A stretch of 64,000 nucleotides of DNA. Source: Sesamum alatum. Lineage: Eukaryota > Streptophyta > Magnoliopsida > Lamiales > Pedaliaceae. The notes under the pieces are model-generated. The model saw only the letters and a list, made by a program, of their open reading frames with translations, ran no database searches and was not told the DNA's origin. The stretch lies in assembly GCA_034509735.1 (NCBI GenBank), contig JACGWO010000002.1:29559636-29623635 (forward strand), given 5' to 3'. Of this stretch, positions 56,585 to 64,000 are shown piece by piece. The position numbers and the translations under genes were made by a program. Position 1 is the first letter of the stretch, and the number at the start of each line of letters is the position of its first letter.

Positions 56585-58738
56585 TGTTAGAATAGGTGAC
56601 TAGAAAGCCAATAGGTTTGGCGATTTGTAACCTATCTGACAACTTGATGTAAATGTAATATTATTATGTGATGAATAAGATGAGTATTCGTCACCAATGG
56701 TACCTTCTTTGTTGCGCTCATCTTACATTTGTTAAAAACGGTGTTTAACTTATATCGCATCAAAGCCCACAGACCATGGATAACAACTCGTGCAGTTGGG
56801 CCACGCATTGGATGGTGGTCATGAAACCAAATGATTAAGAGTTGGGTCTGAAACGTTCCAAGTCGAGGACCTCAAGACAGGGCATCGAGAGTCCTGTTGA
56901 AACTTGCGTCAAGAGTCGTGTCCATTGGATGAGTGCCGTGTTTCATCGGCGATAGGCGTGGGACGCCTACACAATCTTGATGGGTTGGTCGACTGGGGTC
57001 GAGCCGACTGGACTGACTCGCGGGGATCATCATATGAAAGCCTTGGAGGCTTGGTCGGTATGATTGGTTTTCCCCGGTTTCTATAGTACGGGAGTAATCC
57101 TCAGACTTGAGGGATCATGGCAGTCGCGTGCACATGACGGCTGTATCTTGGATCTGGCGAGAGATAATCATTCTGTAAGATGATTATCATAATCCTTGTC
57201 CAGTGTAGTCGGAATGTGTAGCGAGGACGGTGGATTCCAAGAAGAGGACCCGTCCCCTGTCAGTATGTGATAGAGGTATCTCCTATGCACTCGGAGACAC
57301 GTTCATGCTGTTTGAAGCTGTGGCCACAGTGGTTGGTCGAACAGGAAATGGTTTCCTGTGTCGACGCAATGAAGCATACGTGGTCTCGAGTATTAAGCAT
57401 GGATGCCTAGTCAAGGATGGGAACCGACGCCCAATTGCATACCCTAGACTAATGCCGGGAGACGGTAGATGGAAGGATTATACCCGTACGGAATCGGCGC
57501 CTAAATGTTGTCTCCAGTATTAAGCATGGATGCCTAGTCTCTAGTGCCATGGACCATTGCTAGACGGCCACCCATGGTAACGGGTCCTTGTGGGACACGG
57601 GCCCAAGTCTAGCTGAGGGTGAACCTAAAGGGTCACACACAAATCACCGAGGAGGTTGAGAGATTGACTTGGAGTCAATCTCGAAGGATAAAATAAGTAA
57701 TTGGATTACTCAAGGGAAAGTCCATTGGATGGACGGGCCGATATTGCATCGGGCTTTCGTTTAATCGGTAAATTGGATTTTCGATTAAATATGGAAAGTT
57801 GAGACGTTGGATCTTTTAATTGGATTAAAAGATCAACGGGACTAATTCAAATGGACATTAAATTGGATTTAATGTTGGATTCATCGTAATTGGATTATGA
57901 TAAAACTCGGACCGTTAAATTATACCCGAGAGGAGAAATAATTCCTATTTTGGAATAGGAAGAAGTTGGACTTCTTCTCTTAATTAAACATGGCCGACAT
58001 GCTCCCTTGGAGGAAGCAAAATCAGCCATGTTTCGTGGTAGGTGGTATGTTGACTTATCTCTTTTGGAAAGAGACAAATCAACTCCAATCAAGCTCTTCC
58101 CTTTTGGTATGATTTGATCATACCATAAATTTTGGTAGGCTTTGATTGAAGAATTGATGGTGATTGATTGGAATGAATCTAGACATCCTTGGATGAACAT
58201 AGACACATTCCAATAATCACATTAATTATGTATATATATTAGAATATACAACACCAAGCATATGTGATTCATTATTCATCTTTTTCTAGGAAAAAGAGAA
58301 GACAAAAATCCTCTGCTCTCTCTCTCAAACTCTCGGCCGCTCTTCCTCTCTTACACTTGTATTCTTCACTTGATTTTGAATCAAGAAGAAGAACAACGTA
58401 AGTTTAAGAGAGCACTAATTCATAGTGTTCTTCTCCTAAATCGATTCCTTCTTAAACCCGTTCTTTTCTAGCAAGAAGGAACAACGCAAGTAGCCGGGAG
58501 CATACGCTAAATAATCAAAGGTAACGGTTTATTACGCTTTGATTGATTTAATATACATTTATGCCCTTTGTGTTTAAATATATGTTTCTAATATTTACAC
58601 ATCTTACACCGAACGCCGGTTGAGCACCCAAGGGTACACCCCTTGGGATTCTCATATTTAAATAAGATTTAAATTTTTGCACAATTTCACGCTTTCTCGC
58701 TTTCGCTCGCGCTCCCGGGCGGATCCGCTTGTCCTTCA
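56585..58738 (+). repeat. A4 5' LTR
   Basis: 2154 bp, TGTTAGAATAGGTGAC to CTTGTCCTTCA. CTGTGGCCACAG at 57318-57329, shared CCATGG block near 57541-57580, TATA-like ATGTATATATATTAG near 58228. A 30-bp copy of upstream LTR sequence replaces the normal sequence at 57510-57539. About 75 bp are lost near 58482 between AGAAGGAAC-like repeats. Confidence 0.92.
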
Positions 58739-58740
58739 AG

Positions 58741-58752
58741 TGGTATCAGAGC
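58741..58752 (+). promoter_or_regulatory. Primer binding site of A4
   Basis: TGGTATCAGAGC, two bases after the LTR end. Confidence 0.93.
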
Positions 58753-59004
58753 CCGGTTCGATGTAAGGGGCATAGATCTATGTGTTTGGCATGATCTACT
58801 TACTTTTAAATGGCTTTATTGGCATGTTAGATTGTATAAATATATGAGTAATATGATAATTCAATTGTTTGGATTTAATAGACTTTTGGCATGCTTTATT
58901 TTGTTACATTGGATCTAAAATTGCATGCTTATTTTCAGAATAAATATTACTGTTATTGTGCTGAAACAATTTTGAAAAATAAAAAAAAAAAAATTGGATC
59001 AGAC

Positions 59005-59095
59005 CGGCAGTGGCTGCGCGCAGGCGCTGCTGGTCGAGCGCGCGCGCGCTGCCCTGTGCGTGCGGCCGGCCGACCAACACAACGGCTGGGCCATT
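59005..59095. repeat. GC/CpG-rich leader tract (A4)
   Basis: About 90 bp, the shortest of the five tracts, with GAGCGCGCGCGCGCTG. The flanking leader sequence aligns with A1, where the tract is about 250 bp. Confidence 0.82.
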
Positions 59096-60045
59096 TTGTG
59101 TCGTTTTTTGACTTTTTCCGGAAAATTTGATTTTCTGTACAATATTCTGAAAATATATTAATTTTGCATTTTTGATTTTGGAATAATTGGATTATTCCTT
59201 GAATTAAATTTGCTTAATTAATTTGAGATTAATACATGCATTGGATGCATTGTTTAAAATGTCCATTAAATTTAAAATTTGAATTTTGCATATTATTTGT
59301 ATGTTTATGCTTTTGTGATGTTGGACATCACTTGGGTATTTGGAATATCCATTGGTTATTTATGCATGATTATTTGGAATAATTTTGTTATGTGAGTTGA
59401 TGGAATCAATATGGGATGATCACAAGAGCCCTAAACCTTATGTATGGATGAATGTATGATCATTTATTTTCTGTTGGGTGGGGCCTGCGTGCCTCTTGTT
59501 TTTGGGACTATCATCTCCCGTATTATTAGCCTCATGATGTTAAAGCTTGTTTTCCTTATTACCAATGTATTACTTTCTGTTGTAATGAGAGTAGATAGGA
59601 TTGGTGAGGTTTTACTTTTAACAAGAAATTGGAGTCGGAGACCCCAAGGAGAAGCATCAAGGCGTGAAACAAGAAGCACTTCAAGGCCCATTGGAATGAC
59701 AATGGGTTTATTATTATTGTAATAATTTAGGACCACCCTAGACAAACCATAGACTCACTGCGGGTTCAGTGGGTTTCATAGGTTGGGCTTGTGATCATCC
59801 TAACAGGGGTATGCTATGTTTTATGCATGCGGCGTTTTTATTTATCGCTTTAAATACTGGATATTTATGCATGCTAAAACACCATAATGTGATGATGTCT
59901 CGGTCACACTCAAAACTCTCATTTGGTTGGACCAAATTAAATATTAGGCCCAGAACGGACTTGGATCAAAATGGTATTTTGGTCTGTCCGAGCCTTCCAT
60001 CCACAGCAGTGTGGTGAGGAAGCTACCACTACCCAAGTGTGGTCT

Positions 60046-60139
60046 CACGAGTCGTGGCACACTTGGAATAGGGGAAAGCTACACCATTGTTGTGAAAAAA
60101 AAAGATTGCGCTCGCTGTTTCCCTGTCTCACGAGTCGTG
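60046..60139 (+). promoter_or_regulatory. Paired 11-bp palindromes in leader (A4)
   Basis: CACGAGTCGTG at 60046-60056 and 60129-60139, 83 bp apart, identical to A1. Confidence 0.5.
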
Positions 60140-60508
60140 GGGGGCGACAGTTTGAGGTATGATTTGGTTGATGGGTCGGGCCTAACACTGAGTAACATGG
60201 TTTCGCTTGGAGTCCTCGGAACCATGCGAATAGGTGAGGCAGAATATCTTGGGAATCTCATTGGATGAGAATGATATTAGATATCTCCCACGAGGTCTTC
60301 TTCATGTGAATCGTAAAAGCGGGGGCATGGATATTACGTTTGTGGATCCCAAGCCCACTAGGAAATGATTTCCCGAAACTCCGCTGAGAGTGGCGGACTT
60401 TCGTATAAATAGTGGGAGGGTTAAAGACTGAAAGACCAAGTCTTCAACTTGAACAATAATATTACCATCATCTGCTAATTTCTGCTTTACATTTTTATTA
60501 ATGTAGAT

Positions 60509-62018
60509 ATGTCTAAGAACCCATTAACCATGATTCTCGAGACTAACAAATTCAATGGAACGAACTACTCGGACTGGCTGAGAAACCTGAGGATTGTCCT
60601 CGGTTTCGAGAACCAAGGCTACGTCTTGGACGAGCCGCCACCGAGCGACTTACCGGAGGGGTCCACGCCTGAAGAACGTTTGACGTTCGAGAAATGGCAT
60701 GAGGACAACCGGAAAGTACGCAGTATCATATTGGGTTCGATGTCTAACGACATCCAGAAGCAGTATGAGAGGCTGGACAATGTCTCCGCCACAATGCTCC
60801 GCATGAACGAGGTTTATGCGGTTCCGGATAGGCATATTAGATATGTCGCCACAAAAGCATTCTTTGGCACCAAGCTCGCTGAAGGAGCGTCTGTACAGAG
60901 TCATGGGGTCAAGATGCTCTCCCTAGTGGAGAAACTTGAGGACCTTAAAGCTGGGCTTAATAATGACACGTACATTGACGTGATCCTCCAGTCGCTTCCT
61001 CCATCCTATGACCCGTTTGTTGTAAACTACAACATGAACGGACTTGAAAACTCTATTCATGAGTTGATCAACATGCTGGTCCAATACGAAGCAACGACCC
61101 ACAAGTCGGCGCTCGGTATTGATAGGAGAGGCTTCGACCTCCAAGGCGAATGGAAAGAGGGCTGGACGCTGGAAGAGGAAGAAGGGCAAAGGGAAGACGA
61201 TTGCGGCCCCTGCTCGCGCTCCGGGCGTCCCTGTTGCTCCGGTTGGACCGAGCAAAGGGAAAGGGAAGGCCCATGGTTCTCTGCGGTCCAAGGCAAATGA
61301 TGTCTGCATGCATTGCCAAGGGAAAGGGCATTGGAAGAAGGAGTGCCCGCAACTCCTCTCCCACCCAGGTGTGTTTGTGGTTGAAGTTAATATGATTACT
61401 AATTCTGCTTCATGGGTATTAGATACCGGGTGTGGTGCTCACATCTGAAATGATTTGCAGGCACTGCAAAGAAGCAGAAGGCTAACCAAGGATGAGATGA
61501 TCCTGAAGCTAGGCGATGACAAGGCCGTTGCTGCGAAGGCTGTAGGATCACTACAGTTAGCCATTAGTAGTCATGTTAGGATTGTACTGAACGACTGTTT
61601 CTATGTACCTAGCATGATTAAAAATATTGTTTCCATCCCGGTCCTTGATAAGGAGGGATATGAATTTACCATCAATAAAAACGATTTTTTCATTATCAAA
61701 GATGGTATTTCTCATCTGCTTGGTACATTGGTCAACGGTCTGTGCATACTTCAACAGTCTAATTGGATTATCACTATAAGAACATAAACAAAAACGTGAT
61801 GATCATACTACCGCACAGATATGGCATGCGAGGTTAGGTCATATCTCTAAAGATAGGATAAGAAGGTTGGTGGACTCAAAGAGTCTAGAAATAGACGATT
61901 TGGACAACCTACCGACCTGCGAATCCTATCTAAAGGGAAAGATGACCAAGAAACCCTTTGTTGGACAAAGTACGCTAGCCAGTGGTCTGTTAGATTTGAT
62001 CCATACAGATGTCTGTAG
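60509..62018 (+). pseudogene. Copia gag-pol, copy A4 (GAG-PR-pre-IN)
   Basis: GAG starts MSKNPLTMILETNKFNG and is open to about 61100, where small deletions shift the frame. The knuckle CMHCQGKGHWKKEC (about 61310-61350) is intact. Protease DTGCGAHI is followed by a stop near 61446 (TGC to TGA). A frameshift near 61775 precedes IWHARLGH. The zinc motif CESCLKGK has Tyr in place of the second Cys. The sequence stops at HTDVC, just after the first integrase Asp, where an A LTR begins. Integrase core, RT and RNase H are absent from the visible part. It is not functional. Confidence 0.9.
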
Positions 62019-64000
62019 TGTTGGAATAGGTGACCAGAAAGCCAATAGGTTTGGCAATTTGTAACCTATCCGACAACTTGATGTGAATGTAATATTATTA
62101 TGTGATGAATAAGATGAGTATTCGTCACCAATGGTACCTTCTTTGTTGCGCTCATCTTACATTTGTTAAAATGGGTGTTTAACTTATATCGCAACAAAGC
62201 CCACAGACCATAGATAACAACTCGTGCAGTTGGGCCACGCATTGGATGGTGGTCATGAAACCAACTGATTAAGAGTTGGGTCTGAAACGTTCCAAGTCGA
62301 GGACCTCGAGACAGGGCATCGAGAGTCCTACTGAGACTTGCATCAAGAGTCGTTTCATTGGATGAGTGCCGTGTTTCATCGGCGACAGGCGTGGGACGCC
62401 TACACGGTCTTGATGGGTTGGTCGACTGGGGTCGAGCCGACTGGACTGACTCGCGGGGATCATCATATGGAAGCCTTGGAGGCTTGGTCGGTATGATTGG
62501 ATTTCCCCGGTTCCGATAGTACGGGAGTAATCCTCAGACTTGAGGAATCATGGCAGTCACGTGCACAGGACGGCTGTATCTTGGATCTGGCGAGAGGTGA
62601 TCATTTTGTAAGATGATCATTATAAGCCTTGTCCAGTGCAGTCGGAATGTGTAGCGAGGACGGTGGATTCCAAGAAGAGGATCCGTCCCTGTCAGTATGT
62701 GACAGAGGTATCTCCTATGCACTCGGAGACACGTTCATGCTGTTTGAAGCTGTGGCCACAGTGGTTGGTCGACAGGGAATAGTTTCCTGTGTCGACGCAA
62801 TGAAGCATACGTGGTCTCGAGTATTAAGCATAGATGCCTAGTCAAGGATGGGAACCGACGCCCAATTCCATACCCTAGACTAAGGCCGGGAGACGGTAGA
62901 CGGAAGGATCGTACCCGTACGGAATCGGCGCCTAAATGTTCACGCCAATTCACCTAGTCTCTTAGTGCCATGGACCGTTGCTAGACGGCCCACCATGGTA
63001 ACGGGGCCCTTGTGGGACACGGGCCCAAGTCTAGCTGAGGGTGAGCCTAAAGGGTCACACACAAATCACCGAGGAGGTTGAGAGATCAACTTGGAGTCAA
63101 TCTCGAAGGATAAAATAAGTAATTGGATTACTTAAGGGAAAGTCCATTGGATGGACGGGCCGATATTGTATCGGGCTTTCATTTAATCGGTAAATTGGAT
63201 TTCGATTAAATATGGTCAAAAGTTGAGATGTTGAGACGTTGAATCTTTTAATTGGATTAAAAGATCAACGGGGATAATTTAAGTGGACATTAATTGGATT
63301 TAATATTGGGATCGTCGTAATTGGATTACGATAAAACCCGTCCGTTAAATTATACCCGAGAGGAGAATAATTCCTAATTTGGAATAGGAAGAAGTTGAAC
63401 TTCTTCCCTTAATTAAATATGGCCCGACATGCTCCCTTGGAGGAAGCAAAATCAGCCATGTTTCATGCTAGGTGGTATGTTGACTTGTCTTTTGGAAAGA
63501 GACAAATCAACTCCAATCAAGCTCTTCCCTTTTTTTTGGTATGGTTTGATCATACCATAAATTTTGGTAGGCTTGATTGAAGAATTAGGATGGTGATTGA
63601 TTGGAATGAATCTAGACATCCTTGGATGAACCTAGACACATTCCAATAATCACATTAATTATGTATATATATTAGAATATACAACACCTAGCATAAGTGA
63701 TTCATTATTCATCTTTTTTCTAGAAAAAGAGAAGACAAAAATCCTCTCCTCTCTCTCAATTTTCGTGCTCCCTCTCTCTCTTACACTTGTGTTCTTCACT
63801 TGATTTTTGAATCAAGAAGAAGAATAAAACAAAGTAAGATTTAAGAGAACACTAATTCATAGTGTTCTTCTCTTAAACCGATTCCTTCCTAAACCCGTTC
63901 TTTTCTAGCAAGAAGAACGTTGTGTTTCTTCCGGTGTGGTGTGGATCACCTTTGGAGAATCCATACGTTTGGATTCGTGAGCATTCCGGAGAAGGAACAA
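62019..64000 (+). repeat. A LTR (+), right end outside window
   Basis: It starts with an exact LTR terminus TGTTGGAATAGGTGACC and continues for 1982 bp. About 250 bp remain to the expected end. CTGTGGCCACAG at 62750-62761 and the shared CCATGG block at about 62968-63003 are present. No polypurine tract precedes it. Confidence 0.88.

Larger units (their letters stand above)
58753..60508 (+). other. Leader of copy A4
   Basis: A 1.76-kb non-coding leader matching A1 and A3. It has an A-run, a short GC tract, a long AT-rich stretch, the palindrome pair at 60046-60139, and the ATAAATAGTGGGAGG stretch about 100 bp before gag. No conserved reading frame. Confidence 0.85.
56585..64000 (+). mobile_element. 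Copia element A4 (+), runs off the window
   Basis: 5' LTR 56585-58738, primer site, leader with GC tract and palindrome pair, gag and protease, then pre-integrase to 62018, where a second A LTR begins. The second LTR is either its own 3' LTR after a 2.5-kb deletion or another insertion. It is inserted in the B' LTR. The left flank is AGAAA and the right flank is not visible. Confidence 0.82.

Noticed and set aside
1..64000. A host gene cluster, CRISPR array, plasmid or viral system
   Set aside because: Every strong coding signal is copia or LINE protein. There are no spacer-repeat arrays, no envelope-like frame after pol, and no host gene model.

Overview
The window is plant nuclear DNA made almost entirely of nested, decayed Ty1/copia LTR retrotransposons plus one L1-type LINE. 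Four things point to a flowering plant, probably a eudicot. The LTRs end TGTTAG...TTCA. They are followed by TGGTATCAGAGC, a primer site complementary to plant initiator Met-tRNA. The polyproteins run GAG-PR-IN-RT-RNase H, which is copia order. Insertions make 5-bp target duplications. I see no host gene, tRNA, rRNA or CRISPR array, which fits repeat-rich, probably heterochromatic DNA. The species cannot be told from the sequence.

I name the families by their LTRs. A has LTRs of about 2.15-2.2 kb beginning TGTTAGAATAGGTGACC and ending CTTGTCCTTCA. B has LTRs of about 2.0 kb ending in CTTTCA, with a variant B'. C has LTRs of about 2.15-2.24 kb, and D has a single solo LTR of about 1.9 kb. A and B have similar gag-pol genes. 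A-D share a conserved LTR block, so all four look like branches of one lineage, perhaps Tork/Angela-like. E is an unrelated copia element with a short LTR.

Layout. 1-5973: family A copy A1 (+), with a chimeric B/A LTR, primer site, GC-rich leader and gag-pol broken in integrase. 5974-15550: copy B1 (-), inserted in A1 integrase; a solo B LTR sits in its leader (TSD GACGT). 15551-23120: copy B2 (-), fused to the stump of B1's 5' LTR. 23121-24805: inverted B LTR piece and A LTR piece. 24806-38171: pol of an older A copy (+), split by a structurally complete A element, A3 (25249-37663, -, TSD AGTTG). A3 itself carries a solo C LTR in its leader (TSD GATCT). 38172-40553: duplicated RNase H-LTR junctions of A. 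40554-48109: very degenerate family C copy (+) with a solo B LTR in gag (TSD CCAAT) and its 3' C LTR. 48110-48460: 3' end of copia E. 48461-49719: nothing assigned. 49720-55681: LINE (-), split by solo LTR D (TSD AACCT), which is itself split by a solo B LTR with a 23-bp flanking duplication. 55682-56584: B' LTR piece. 56585-64000: copy A4 (+), which runs off the window.

No element looks fully able to move. Each gag-pol has frameshifts, stops or deletions, although some frameshifts in B2 are single-base homopolymer changes that could be assembly errors. The signals most worth a second look are non-coding. They are the GC-rich leader tracts, the paired palindromes upstream of gag, a 12-bp LTR palindrome that keeps its pairing between families, the 23-bp duplication, and several recombination scars.
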